Below, in pieces: positions 23,988 to 32,308 of a stretch of DNA of 64,000 bases. The translations under genes and the position numbers were made by a program. Source of the stretch: an uncultured Opitutia bacterium (GTDB lineage: Bacteria > Verrucomicrobiota > Verrucomicrobiia > Opitutales > Opitutaceae). Numbering within the stretch: the stretch's first letter is position 1; every line of letters begins with the position of its first letter. The notes under the pieces are model-generated. The model was not told the DNA's origin, did not search any database, and saw only the letters and a program-made list of their open reading frames with translations. The stretch spans positions 305,181 through 369,180 of the forward strand of contig CAIONS010000056.1 in NCBI GenBank assembly GCA_903859715.1, read 5' to 3'.

Positions 23988-25037
23988 ATGGAGTACCTGT
24001 TCCAGTTCCGTCGCTATCGGCTCCCGTTCCGCAGTGCGGTGCGCACGGCGCACGGGCCGTGGGGAGAGCGGGAAGGGGTGCTGGTGCGGCTGACGGATGC
24101 GACAGGCGGCGCGGGCTACGGCGAGGCGGCGCCGATTCCGTGGTTTGGCACTGAAACCGTGGACGAAGTGGAGGCGGCGTGTCGCGAGCTGGGCGAGAAG
24201 GTTGATGAAGCCCGGCTGGTGGCGGTGCCGGTGCGGTTGGGGTGCCTGCGGAATGCGCTGATGGCGGCGCGGGCAAACATTGCGGGTAGGGTGGCGATTT
24301 CGTCCGCCGCCGGGTCGCAGGAGCGGCGCATTAGGGATAACGCGCCCTACCTTCCGGTGGCGGCGTTGCTCCCGGCGGGGCGGGCGGCGCTGCTGCCCAT
24401 TGCGGCGAAGGCGGAGGCGGGGTTTCGGGTTTTCAAGTGGAAGGTCGGCGTGGAAGACGTCGCGGATGAGCTGGTGCTGCTGGACGACGTGTGCGCGGCA
24501 CTGCCGAACGGAGCTAAACTGCGGCTGGATGCGAACGGGGCCTGGGACCGGCGTCAGGCGGAGCGCTGGCTGGAGCGCTGCGCGGATCGTCCGGTGGAGT
24601 TTGTGGAGCAGCCCGTTTCAGCGGAGACGCGCGGCGCGGTGGATTTGTTGCTCGGGCTCGCCGGGGATTTCCCCACGCCCTTGGCGCTGGATGAATCGTT
24701 GACCGGCGGTGAGGACATTGAGCGATGGCTGGGCGCGGGCTGGCCGGGAGTGTTTGTCGTGAAGCCGGCCCTGCTCGGCGATGTCGGGGCTGAACTGGAC
24801 AGGTTGGCCAAGGCGAAGGCAGCGGTGGTGTTTTCTTCGGCGCTGGAGACGGCGGTGGGAGCGCGGGCAGCGCTACAGGCGGCGTTTGCGTGGCCCGGTG
24901 AGCCACGGGCGCTGGGCTTCGGTGTCTGGCCGCTGTTTGCCGACGCGCGGTTTGACGGGCCCTGCCTGGCGCCGTTTATCCGTTGGGAAGATGTGGAGCG
25001 ACTTGACCCGGAGGCCGTATGGAACGCGCTGAACTGA
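23988..25037 (+). CDS. menC: o-Succinylbenzoate synthase
   Basis: A 349-residue enolase-superfamily enzyme read from ATG 23988 (MEYLFQFRRYRLPFRSAVRT). It dehydrates SHCHC to o-succinylbenzoate in menaquinone synthesis. Seen: GYGEAAPIPWFGTET, the first catalytic lysine pair FKWKVG, metal ligands in RLDANGAW, VEFVEQPV and LALDESLTGG, and the second lysine region VVKPALLG. Between NALMAARAN and PVAALLPAG lies a stretch of ~25 residues encoded by an imperfect palindrome (24283-24355) of an intergenic family. Its 3' end overlaps menE by 19 bases. Confidence 0.85.
   Translation: MEYLFQFRRYRLPFRSAVRTAHGPWGEREGVLVRLTDATGGAGYGEAAPIPWFGTETVDEVEAACRELGEKVDEARLVAVPVRLGCLRNALMAARANIAGRVAISSAAGSQERRIRDNAPYLPVAALLPAGRAALLPIAAKAEAGFRVFKWKVGVEDVADELVLLDDVCAALPNGAKLRLDANGAWDRRQAERWLERCADRPVEFVEQPVSAETRGAVDLLLGLAGDFPTPLALDESLTGGEDIERWLGAGWPGVFVVKPALLGDVGAELDRLAKAKAAVVFSSALETAVGARAALQAAFAWPGEPRALGFGVWPLFADARFDGPCLAPFIRWEDVERLDPEAVWNALN
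24283..24355 (+). repeat. Palindromic element inside menC
   Basis: It begins GGGTAGGGTGGCG and ends AACGCGCCCTACC. The outer bases (GGTAGGG / CCCTACC) are the same as those of the intergenic GTAGGGC/GCCCTAC repeats at 14724, 39473 and 40183. It is translated in frame as RVAISSAAGSQERRIRDNAP, between conserved parts of MenC. Confidence 0.55.
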
Positions 25038-26170
25038 TCGAGCTGGTACGCGCCACGGGCTGTGCGGAGGAGCATGGCGGATTCGTTTTCCTCTGTGATC
25101 CCAAATGGGGCGCGGCGGAACGGGCCGTGGTAACAGCGCTGCAAAAATCCGAAATCCGAAATCCGAAATCCGAAATTGCCCAGGGCTGGCTCTGCGTGCC
25201 GACAGGCGGGACGAGTGGCGGGGTGCGGTTTGCGCGTCATGACGAACACACCCTGACGGCGGCGATAAAGGGATTTTGTGCGCATTTCGGCATCGAGCGC
25301 GTGAACGCGGTGGGGGTGTTGCCGCCGCATCATGTCAGCGGGCTGATGGCCCGGGTGCGCTGTGCGGCGACCGGCGGCGAACACATCGCCTGGGACTGGA
25401 AGCGGCTGGAGGCGGGAGTGTGGCCGGCCCGGAAGGACGGAGACTGGGTGCTGTCGCTGGTGCCGACGCAGTTGCAGCGATTGCTGGTGTCACCGGTGGC
25501 GGTGGACTGGCTGAGAGGATTTCGCGTTATCTTTATCGGCGGCGGGCCGGTCTGGCCGGAGTTGACCGAGGCGGCGTCGCGGGCCGAGCTGCCGATTTCA
25601 CTGAGCTATGGCATGACGGAAACGGCGGCGATGGTGGCGGCCCTGCGTCCGGCGGAGTTTCTTGCGGGCGCCCGCAGTACCGGAGCCGCGATGCCGCATG
25701 CGCGGATTTCGCTCACGCCGGATGGCATCGTGACGATTTGCGGCGACTCGGTCTTTCGCGGGTATTTTCCGGATGAGCGCACCTCGCGGGTTTTTGAAAC
25801 AGAGGATCTCGGCCAGCTCGACGCACAGGGACATCTCCATCTGCTGGGACGTCGCGATGCAGTGATCATCACGGGCGGGAAAAAGGTCCAGCCGGCGGAA
25901 GTTGAGGCGGCGCTCCGCGCGAGTGATGAGTTTGCGGACGTGGCAGTCGTGGGTGTGCCGGACGCGGAATGGGGAGAGGCGGTCGTGGCCTGCTATCTGG
26001 CGGGTGGAGCTGAGCCGGATCTGACACGGGTGGCCGCAGCGCTGGAAAGTTTGGCGGCTTTCAAGCGCCCGAAGCGTTATGTCGCAGTGGCCGACTGGCC
26101 GCGCAATGCGCAGGGGAAGTTGAATCGGGCGGCGTTGGCGGTCGCGGTGCGGCCGTCGGGAGAAAGGTGA
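25019..26170 (+). CDS. menE: AMP-dependent ligase, probable o-succinylbenzoate-CoA ligase
   Basis: A 383-residue adenylate-forming enzyme, shorter than the ~450-490 residues usual for MenE; the missing part is at the N-terminus. Motifs: the P-loop-like PTGGTSGGVRFARHDEH, SYGMTETAAM, and GYFPDERTSRVFETEDLG, then LGRRDAVIITGGKKVQPAEVE and the C-terminal lysine in NAQGKLNRAA. Coupled to menC by a 19-base overlap, which supports the MenE role: activating o-succinylbenzoate with CoA. Residues ~42-54 (LQKSEIRNPKSEI) are encoded by a 7-bp tandem repeat that looks inserted. Confidence 0.82.
   Translation: MERAELIELVRATGCAEEHGGFVFLCDPKWGAAERAVVTALQKSEIRNPKSEIAQGWLCVPTGGTSGGVRFARHDEHTLTAAIKGFCAHFGIERVNAVGVLPPHHVSGLMARVRCAATGGEHIAWDWKRLEAGVWPARKDGDWVLSLVPTQLQRLLVSPVAVDWLRGFRVIFIGGGPVWPELTEAASRAELPISLSYGMTETAAMVAALRPAEFLAGARSTGAAMPHARISLTPDGIVTICGDSVFRGYFPDERTSRVFETEDLGQLDAQGHLHLLGRRDAVIITGGKKVQPAEVEAALRASDEFADVAVVGVPDAEWGEAVVACYLAGGAEPDLTRVAAALESLAAFKRPKRYVAVADWPRNAQGKLNRAALAVAVRPSGER
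25143..25178 (+). repeat. Heptamer tandem repeat inside menE
   Basis: Four copies of ATCCGAA in a row (25147-25175). The translation KSEIRNPKSEI is a motif I associate with intergenic heptamer repeats read through by gene predictions. The tract is much less GC-rich than its surroundings and is in frame with menE. Confidence 0.8.
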
Positions 26171-26243
26171 AGGGAGAAGAGCTGAACGGAGCAAACCCAG
26201 CCTCGTTACCTCGGCTGCTACTGGCTGACGGGCTGCGGCGTGC

Positions 26244-26651
26244 TCAGCTGTCGCTGATCCAGGCGAGCAAGGCGGGGGAGAGCGGGAGGCGTTCGCGCTT
26301 GGAGACCGAGGTGGCGACGTGCTCCGTGCGGATGCGGGCGGCGAGTTTGTCGGGCGGGCCGAGCTTCGTGATCTCGAACTGGATGGCGAAGGATGTGGCG
26401 GTGAGCGCCGACGGCTTGACGGTGATGGCCAGCTTGTCGCCGCAACAAAGCGGCCGGAGATACTCGGCCTCGCTCTTGGAAATGGGCACGATCAGGTCGG
26501 CGCCCCCGAGGAACTGCTTCAAGTCGAGACCGGCGCGAGCGAGCGATTCCTCGTAGGCCTCGTGGCACAGCATGAGGGTCCGGGCGAAAAAGACCACGCC
26601 GGCGGCATCGGTGTCGGCGAGGCGGACAGTGCGGTGGTGGGTGAAAGGCAT
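26244..26651 (-). CDS. Thioesterase, probable 1,4-dihydroxy-2-naphthoyl-CoA hydrolase
   Basis: A 135-residue hot-dog fold protein. The start MPFTHHRTVRLADTDAAGVVFF contains the Asp of the 4HBT catalytic site (DTDAAGVVFFARTL), then CHEAYEESLARAGLDLKQFL and EAEYLRPLCCGDKLAITV. The motif arrangement is that of DHNA-CoA thioesterases described in cyanobacteria and plants. It hydrolyses DHNA-CoA after the MenB step. Its position next to menC and menE, convergent with them, supports this; other acyl-CoA thioesterases of the YbgC type cannot be excluded. Confidence 0.8.
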   Translation of the reverse strand: MPFTHHRTVRLADTDAAGVVFFARTLMLCHEAYEESLARAGLDLKQFLGGADLIVPISKSEAEYLRPLCCGDKLAITVKPSALTATSFAIQFEITKLGPPDKLAARIRTEHVATSVSKRERLPLSPALLAWISDS

Positions 26652-26661
26652 GGGAGACTCT

Positions 26662-26766
26662 GAGCAATAAGCTCTAAGCGGTAGCCTTTAAGCGCAAGCC
26701 CACGTGATCGCTGCGATAAATTCGTTCTGGAGCTTAGCGCCTATCGCTTAAAGCCTAGCGCTTACT
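26662..26766. repeat. Imperfect inverted repeat, TAAGCG-type ~9-nt periodic arms
   Basis: Left arm 26662-26698 (AATAAGCTCTAAGCGGTAGC) and right arm 26731-26766, whose complement reads AGTAAGCGCTAGGCTTTAAG, are built of the same TAAGC/CTTA units. It fills the gap between two divergent genes, so it overlaps both promoters. Confidence 0.7.
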
Positions 26767-26770
26767 CCCC

Positions 26771-28546
26771 ATGACCAAAAACGAGATTGCCGATGTGCTG
26801 GCGGAGATTGGCACGCTGCTGGAACTTAAGGGGGAGAATCCGTTCAAGGTCCGGGCCTATCAGACCGGAGCCCGGGCGCTGGAGGCCATCGAGGATGCGG
26901 AGCTAGCCCGGCTGATCGGGGAGGAGAAGCTGGAGACCGTGAAGGGCATCGGCGAAGCCCTCGCGCAAAAAATCACCGAGCTGCGCACCACCGGGCGACT
27001 GGGTTTCTTCGACAAACTGAAGGCCTCGATCGAGCCGGGGCTCGCGGAGATGCTGCAGATTCCCGGGCTGGGGCCGAAAAAAATCCGCGCGCTGCATGAC
27101 AAGCTGGGCATCGCGGACATTGCGGCGCTGACGGCGGCCTGCACGGACGGGCGCGTGGCCGCGCTTGATGGATTTGGCGAGAAGACGCAGGAGAAGATCC
27201 TGGCGGGGATCAAGAATCGGGAGGCGTATGGACGGCGGCACATGTGGTGGGACGCCGAGGAAATCGCCGCACCCATCGTGGCGGGCCTGCGAAAACTGCC
27301 GCAGGTCAAGCGGGCCGAGGCGGCGGGGAGCCTGCGGCGCGGCATGGAGACGGTCGGGGATCTCGATTTTATCGTGGCGGCGGACGACGTGGCGCCGGTG
27401 GTGGGCTGGTTCACGAAGCTGGCGGGCGTGAAGGAGGTCACGGCGCAGGGTGAGACGAAGGCGAGTGTGCGGTTCGAGAGCGGGCTGCAGGCGGATCTGC
27501 GGATCGTGCCGGACGACCAGTTTGTCTTTGCGCTGCATCATTTCACCGGCTCGAAGGACCATAACGTCCAAATGCGCCAGCGGGCGCTGGCGCGCGGCCT
27601 GAGTTTGAGCGAATGGGGACTTGTGCCGGCGGAAGGCGAGGGGACGGCGAAGGAAAAGGCCGAGGCCGCGAAGGCTAAGGCGGGAAAACGTGAAAACGGA
27701 AAATTGAAAAATGAGGCGGAGCTTTTTGCCGCACTGAGCTTGAGCTTCATTCCGCCGGAGCTGCGCGAAGGCTTGGGTGAAATCGAGGCAGCGGAGAAGG
27801 GAGAACTGCCCCGGCTGGTCGAGCCCGGGGATTTGCGCGGGGCGTTTCATAACCATACGACGGAGTCCGACGGGCGGAATACGCTCGCGGAAATGGCCGC
27901 GGCGGCGGCCGCGCTCGGCTGGGAATACCTCGGCATCGCCGATCACTCGAAATCAAGCTACCAGGCGAATGGCCTGAGCGAGGAACGGCTGCTGAAGCAG
28001 GTGGATGAGATCCACGCGCTGAATGCGTCAAAGCGTTTCAAGATCCATGTTTTTACCGGGACCGAGTGCGATATCCTGTCGGACGGGCGGCTTGATTTTG
28101 ACGACGCGATCCTGGCGAAACTCGATTACGTCGTGGCGTCGGTGCACAACGCCTTCACGCAGGAGGAGGCGGTGATGACGGCGCGGGTGATCCGCGCGAT
28201 CGAGCATCCTCGCACTACGATGCTCGGGCACCTGACTGGACGGCTGCTGCTGCGCCGCGAAGGCTACCGGATCGATGTGGGCAAGGTCGTCGATGCCGCG
28301 ATCGCGAACAAGGTGATCATCGAATTGAACGCGAGCCCGTGGCGGCTGGACCTGGATTGGCGTTACTGGCGGAAGGCCGCGGACAAGGGGCTGCTCTGCG
28401 CGATCAATCCCGATGCCCACGAGACGGGCGGCTTGGAGCAGGTGCGGGCCGGGATCAATTCCGCGCGCAAAGGCTGGCTGACGAAGGAGAACATCCTCAA
28501 CACGCGGGGACTGGCGGCGGTGAAGAAGTATTTTTCGACCCGGTGA
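26771..28546 (+). CDS. polX: DNA polymerase/3'-5' exonuclease PolX (family X polymerase plus PHP domain)
   Basis: A 591-residue PolX. Residues 1-150 hold two helix-hairpin-helix segments ([33 protein letters not shown]). The nucleotidyltransferase core has [20 protein letters not shown] (metal-binding Asp pair). The PHP exonuclease is the C-terminal ~250 residues: [43 protein letters not shown] and INPDAHET. It fills gaps and edits DNA ends in base-excision repair. Between the two enzymatic parts is an extra low-complexity stretch of ~35 residues ([20 protein letters not shown]), part of it from a purine-rich repeat. Confidence 0.92.
   Translation: MTKNEIADVLAEIGTLLELKGENPFKVRAYQTGARALEAIEDAELARLIGEEKLETVKGIGEALAQKITELRTTGRLGFFDKLKASIEPGLAEMLQIPGLGPKKIRALHDKLGIADIAALTAACTDGRVAALDGFGEKTQEKILAGIKNREAYGRRHMWWDAEEIAAPIVAGLRKLPQVKRAEAAGSLRRGMETVGDLDFIVAADDVAPVVGWFTKLAGVKEVTAQGETKASVRFESGLQADLRIVPDDQFVFALHHFTGSKDHNVQMRQRALARGLSLSEWGLVPAEGEGTAKEKAEAAKAKAGKRENGKLKNEAELFAALSLSFIPPELREGLGEIEAAEKGELPRLVEPGDLRGAFHNHTTESDGRNTLAEMAAAAAALGWEYLGIADHSKSSYQANGLSEERLLKQVDEIHALNASKRFKIHVFTGTECDILSDGRLDFDDAILAKLDYVVASVHNAFTQEEAVMTARVIRAIEHPRTTMLGHLTGRLLLRREGYRIDVGKVVDAAIANKVIIELNASPWRLDLDWRYWRKAADKGLLCAINPDAHETGGLEQVRAGINSARKGWLTKENILNTRGLAAVKKYFSTR
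27679..27714 (+). repeat. A-rich periodic tract inside polX
   Basis: GCGGGAAAACGTGAAAACGG followed by AAAATTGAAAAATGAG: a GAAAA unit spaced 8-9 bases in an otherwise GC-rich gene, read as [12 protein letters not shown]. It has the look of an intergenic periodic arm fused into the frame; less clear than the menE case. Confidence 0.45.
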
Positions 28547-28547
28547 G

Positions 28548-28683
28548 ATGTGGAACTCGGGAAATCAGGAAAATACCGGGGACGGCCGCAAAAAGGCACA
28601 AGACGCACAAAGATCAGACGACGAATTCACTCTGCCTTGGTATTGTTCTGCGCCCGCTCTTCCTGATTTCCTGAGTTCCACAT
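28548..28683. repeat. Inverted repeat (GTGGAACTC type) with a second arm type nested inside
   Basis: Outer arms 28548-28571 (ATGTGGAACTCGGGAAATCA) and 28660-28683 are complements with one mismatch; same family as 6662-6730. Inside lies 28588-28615 (CGCAAAAAGGCACAAGACGC), an arm of a different, AAGxCGCACAA-type family without its partner. The element spans the gap between two convergent genes. Confidence 0.88.
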
Positions 28684-28690
28684 ATCGCTT

Positions 28691-30076
28691 TCACCGCGCC
28701 CCGCGGCCGAAGAGGGCGGCGGGGATCGTGGCGAGGAGGATCTTGAAATCCAGCCAGAGCGACCACTGGTCGATGTAGGCGAGGTCAAGCCGGACCCAAT
28801 CGGCGAAATCGGCGATGTCGTTGCGACCGCTGATCTGCCACAGGCAGGTGAGGCCGGGTTTTACGCTCAGCCGGCGGCGGTGGGTGTCCTGGTCGAAGCG
28901 CTCGACCTCCTCGATGGGCAGCGGGCGCGGGCCGACGAGGCTCATCTCGCCGCGGACGACATTCCAGAGCTGAGGCAATTCATCGAGGCTGTAGCGGCGC
29001 AGGAAGCGGCCGAGTTGCGTGACGCGGGGATCGTTGGTCACCTTGAACACGGGGCCGCGCATTTCGTTGCGGCTGGCGAGTCCCGCCTGCTGCTGGTCCG
29101 CATCGGACTGCATCGAGCGGAATTTCAGCATGAGGAACGAGCGCCCGTTGAGCCCGGCGCGGAGCTGGCGGTAGATCGCCGGGCCGGGTGAGGAGACCTT
29201 GATGGCGACGGCAATCAGCACGAGCAGCGGGGAGACCAGCACGAGCAGAATCGCCGCGGCCACATAGTCGAAGACCTGCTTGACGAAGAGATGGCCCAGC
29301 GGGGCGGATTGCGCGCGGTAGTAGAAGACGGCTTCGCCGCCGAACTGGTCGATCGTGACCTGAGGTGAGGGGAGGGCGGTGAGACCCGGACGGACCAGTA
29401 CCTCGACGCCTTCCTGGGAGCACGCGAGCAGCACCCGGGTCGCCTGCTCGCGTTCCATCCCGGCCAGATTGAGGATGACCACATTGACGGCCTGCGCGTG
29501 GAGCAGGCGGACAAATTCCCCGACCGGCTGCGCGGCGGGATTGAATTCGCCGGAGTCCTCGAGGGTGTCGCGTTCGATCCGGGTGAGCGCCTCGCGCAGG
29601 TGGCGATTTTCCTCGGGCAAACCGACCCAGAGCGCCCGGCGGCGAAGCTGGTCCCGGGCAAAGGTGCGGGACTGGAGCCAGAACGTGATCTCGTAACGCA
29701 GGTAAACCAACAGACCGCCGAGGGTGCCGACGAGAATGATGACGGACCGCGCGAGTTGCAGGCGCAGGATGAAGAGGGCCAGAATCAATCCGATGACCGT
29801 GAACGTGCAGCTGCGCAGGATCGCGAACAGCGCCCGGAGCCGGTGCGTGGGCCGCGGCGATTCGTAGAAACCCTGGCCCGAGAGGACGACGGGCCCGAGA
29901 ATCGCGACCACGGGCAGCAGCCAGAGATAGTCCTGAATGGGCTCGAGCGGCCACCAGTGAAACCAGCCGGTGCCGGCATCGCGGAGGAAGTACGCCGCCA
30001 GCAGCGCGGTGGCAAACAGGCAGCCGTCGGCCACCTGGAGAAGGCGCGTGCGGGTCTGCGAGAGGTGGGTGAGCAT
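28691..30076 (-). CDS. Polyprenyl-phosphate sugar-1-phosphate transferase (WcaJ/WbaP type)
   Basis: A 461-residue membrane enzyme. The N-terminal ~150 residues hold four hydrophobic segments (LFATALLAAYFL; LLPVVAILGPVVL; TVIGLILALFIL; SVIILVGTLGGLLVYL). A CoA-binding-like middle region follows. The C-terminal catalytic part has VFDYVAAAILLVLVSPLLVL, SPGPAIYRQLRAGLNGRSFLMLKFRSM, RFLRRYSLDELPQLWNVVRGEMSLVGPRPLP and KPGLTCLWQISGRN. It transfers a sugar phosphate to undecaprenyl phosphate, starting exopolysaccharide or O-antigen units. No glycosyltransferase cluster surrounds it here; the nearby UDP-sugar genes could feed it. Confidence 0.92.
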   Translation of the reverse strand: MLTHLSQTRTRLLQVADGCLFATALLAAYFLRDAGTGWFHWWPLEPIQDYLWLLPVVAILGPVVLSGQGFYESPRPTHRLRALFAILRSCTFTVIGLILALFILRLQLARSVIILVGTLGGLLVYLRYEITFWLQSRTFARDQLRRRALWVGLPEENRHLREALTRIERDTLEDSGEFNPAAQPVGEFVRLLHAQAVNVVILNLAGMEREQATRVLLACSQEGVEVLVRPGLTALPSPQVTIDQFGGEAVFYYRAQSAPLGHLFVKQVFDYVAAAILLVLVSPLLVLIAVAIKVSSPGPAIYRQLRAGLNGRSFLMLKFRSMQSDADQQQAGLASRNEMRGPVFKVTNDPRVTQLGRFLRRYSLDELPQLWNVVRGEMSLVGPRPLPIEEVERFDQDTHRRRLSVKPGLTCLWQISGRNDIADFADWVRLDLAYIDQWSLWLDFKILLATIPAALFGRGAR

Positions 30077-30106
30077 GGGGCGGCTGAACCGGGCTATTCA
30101 GGAAGA

Positions 30107-30190
30107 AACCACGAAGGGCCACGACTACACACGAATGACCCTGATTTCCGAACCATTTTTACAGGAGGCAACGGAGGGAACGGAGATTTC
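30107..30190. repeat. Two unpaired periodic arms of different families
   Basis: 30107-30134 reads AACCACGAAGGGCCACGACT and on (CCACGA-type nonamers); 30172-30190 reads AGGCAACGGAGGGAACGGAG (AACGGAG-type). Neither has a complementary arm close by. They fill most of the gap between the sugar transferase and the GspB-like gene. Confidence 0.6.
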
Positions 30191-30206
30191 CGCCTAAACG
30201 CGCGGC

Positions 30207-30875
30207 CTAGAAATTCTTCACGTAGACGGTGCCGTTGGCGTCGGTGAAGGTCAGGCCCTCGGCCGAGACCTTGATCAGGCGGATGGCGAGCGTGTAATCG
30301 ACCATGTCATTGATCCGGTAAACCCGGTCGTTCATCAGCACCTTGCTCTCACTGCCCGAGGAACGAATACCCGTGACCCGGATGGCGTCGATAAAGGTCA
30401 GAATCCGGATATCCTGCGGGGCCGGAGTGCCGGGTGAAGCAGCGGGCGCGGGGGCCGGAGCGGCGGGCGGCGCGGTGACTTCGGGCTTGGTCTCAGCGGT
30501 GGCCACGGCTTCGGCGGCCGGCAGCTTGATGCTGGAAAGATCGATGGTGGCGGGCGGCGTGGGGGTGACCACGGGCGCAACAATCACGGGGGCCGGCGTT
30601 GCGGCGGCTTGGTGAACGACGGGCTTGGGGACGGCGGCGGGCGCGACGGCTTTCCGGGCGGGTTCGCGATTGAAAATGTAAACGGTGACGACGACCGCGA
30701 GGACGACCGCGGCGATGGCGCCGGAAAAAATCATCGCGAGGTTCTGGGCGGGCGGGGTTTTGCCGCGCTGGACTCCGCCAGCGCCCAGCGCCGTACCGGG
30801 CATCGGGGGCGTATCGACAGGATTGCCCGTGCGTTGATGCTGCGCCTTTTTCAGGGCGTCATTGATCAGACTCAT
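30207..30875 (-). CDS. GspB-like general secretion pathway accessory protein
   Basis: A 222-residue protein read from ATG 30875 (MSLINDALKKAQHQRTGNPV), a start shared by many GspB-like proteins of this phylum. One membrane segment (AMIFSGAIAAVVLAVVVTVY, about residues 47-66) is followed by a long Ala/Pro-rich linker and a C-terminal globular part (DAIRVTGIRSSGSESKVLMN, then VYRINDMVDYTLAIRLIKVS) that fits a periplasmic secretin-assembly domain. The gene follows the ExeA-like ATPase, with 10 bases between the ATPase stop and this start, so the two are an ExeA-ExeB-like pair. Confidence 0.8.
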   Translation of the reverse strand: MSLINDALKKAQHQRTGNPVDTPPMPGTALGAGGVQRGKTPPAQNLAMIFSGAIAAVVLAVVVTVYIFNREPARKAVAPAAVPKPVVHQAAATPAPVIVAPVVTPTPPATIDLSSIKLPAAEAVATAETKPEVTAPPAAPAPAPAASPGTPAPQDIRILTFIDAIRVTGIRSSGSESKVLMNDRVYRINDMVDYTLAIRLIKVSAEGLTFTDANGTVYVKNF

Positions 30876-30885
30876 GGCGCAGTCG

Positions 30886-31700
30886 TCAGGACGTGAGATT
30901 GGCCATATCCTTGACGGCCCGGCGCACGTCCCAGTAGTTGACCTGGTCGGAACCGCGGATGAAGGCGGACAGCATGGATTTGTCGCAGAGATTATTGACG
31001 ATGCGGGGATTCCCTTGCTGCCGCGATGAATGGCGCGGAGGGCCCATTTCGTGAAGCTGGGCCGGCCCTGCCCGCCGGCGAGGGTCAGCCGGTGCTGGAT
31101 GTACTGCTGGATGTCGGTCAGCGACAGCGGATGGAGCTCGTAGTGAACGAGGATGCGCTGGCGGAGCTGACGGAGTTCCTCGCGGGCGAGCACCTGCTTG
31201 AGCTCGGGCTGGCCCATGAGGATGATCTGAAGCAGCTTTTGCTTGTCGGTCTCGAGATTCGACAGGAGCCGGATCTGCTCCAGCACCTCGAACGACAGGT
31301 TTTGCGCCTCGTCGATGATGAGGACGATGTCCCGGCCGGCCTCGATGCGGGCGAGCAGGACCCGGTTCATCTGGGCGACGAGGTCGACCTGGCTGCGCGC
31401 GAGCTTGGTCTCGCCAAGGTCGGTCAGGATGGCCTTGAGCATCTGGGTCTCGGTCACCCGGGGATTGAGGATGAGGGCGGTGTCGTACTTCGTCGGATCG
31501 ATCTCGTTCAGGAAGCACCGGCAGAGCGTGGTTTTGCCGCAACCGACCTCGCCGACGAGCACGATGAAGCCTTTCTTTTCCTTCACCCCGTACTTGAGGT
31601 GCTGAAGAGCTTCCTGGTGGGTCGGACTGAGGTAAAGAAACCGGGGGTCGGGGGTGATGTTGAACGGCATCTCCTTGAACCCGTAATAGCTCTGATACAT
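30886..31700 (-). pseudogene. ExeA/GspA-like AAA ATPase with an apparent single-base frameshift
   Basis: Read from ATG 31700 the protein starts MYQSYYGFKEMPFNITPDPR and has Walker A GEVGCGKTTLC, Walker B DIVLIIDEAQNLS and RQRILVHYELHPLSLTDIQQ. At about 31010 the frame breaks: after HRGSKG it reads IPASSII, while the next frame continues the expected NPRIVNNLCDKSMLSAFIRG and ends VNYWDVRRAVKDMANLTS with TGA at 30886. One missing base in the GGGAATCCCC tract explains it. Without a correction the reading frame instead runs on into the GspB-like gene. ExeA ATPases help place secretins through peptidoglycan. It could be a sequencing error. Confidence 0.75.
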
Positions 31701-32007
31701 GCGGACTTGAGGTAGGCGGCCGATTGGTAAAACGCACGCCAAAATCGCGGACTGGCGGGGGATTCACAGTTTTGATACCCGCTGGGCGTAGTCAAAGGAT
31801 CCAGATTTTTTAACCACGGATTGCACGGATCTGCTGCCGCCAGCCGGGCGAAGGCGCGATCAGCGAGAAACCGAACCCAAGGTTTCGATCTGACTGCAGG
31901 AGGTTTTATCCGGATCGCATCCGTGCAATCCGTGGTTAAAAACTCTGGGACGGAAAAAGCATTGCGTGGGACGGAAGGCACGCCGTTCATTTTGGCGAAA
32001 CCCACCT
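31701..32007. other. Intergenic region between divergent ATPase and ftsB-like genes
   Basis: Most of it is the large inverted repeat at 31807-31942. The remaining ~100 bases next to each start must hold the promoters. No RNA gene or other frame supported. Confidence 0.6.
31807..31942. repeat. Inverted repeat, ACCACGGAT type, 24-bp perfect arms
   Basis: Arm 31807-31830 (TTTTTAACCACGGATTGCAC then GGAT) and its exact complement 31919-31942. The central ~88 bases hold weaker pairing (CGAAACC/GGTTTCG near 31866-31887). Same family as 23296 and 23811. Confidence 0.92.
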
Positions 32008-32289
32008 GTGAACCTGCGCCGCTTTATCGTCAGCCTCTACCTGGTGCTCTTTGTGGGGGTGGGCGTGGCTTCCGGGGTGTTTTTCTGGCAGGCCCGAGCC
32101 GAATACGAGCAGTTGAAGCAGCAGGAGGCGTCGAGCCGGCGCCGGCTGGCGGAGACCGAGGCCAAGCTGCGGGAGCAGGAGAAGATCATCGACCGCCTGC
32201 AGAACGACCCGGCGTACGTGGAAAAAGTCATCCGCCGCCGGCTGCACTACGCCAAGCCCGAGGAATTCATCTTTCGCTTCGAGGACTGA
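32008..32289 (+). CDS. FtsB/DivIC-like cell division protein
   Basis: A 93-residue bitopic membrane protein, read from GTG 32008 (VNLRRFIVSLYLVLFVGVGV). A single membrane segment (about residues 5-25) is followed by a coiled coil (EYEQLKQQEASSRRRLAETE, then AKLREQEKIIDRLQ) and a short conserved end DPAYVEKVIRRRLHYAKPEEF. This is the plan of FtsB/DivIC, part of the FtsQLB division complex in the periplasm. A longer frame upstream lacks support. It is 20 bases before the UDP-sugar pyrophosphorylase gene, likely the same operon. Confidence 0.85.
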   Translation: MNLRRFIVSLYLVLFVGVGVASGVFFWQARAEYEQLKQQEASSRRRLAETEAKLREQEKIIDRLQNDPAYVEKVIRRRLHYAKPEEFIFRFED

Positions 32290-32308
32290 GCCGTTTCACT
32301 GGTTTCGC

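Noticed and set aside
30886..31030. Programmed -1 frameshift in the ExeA-like gene
   Set aside because: The tract (CAAGGGA) is not a canonical slippery heptamer and no downstream pseudoknot is evident; a missing base is simpler.
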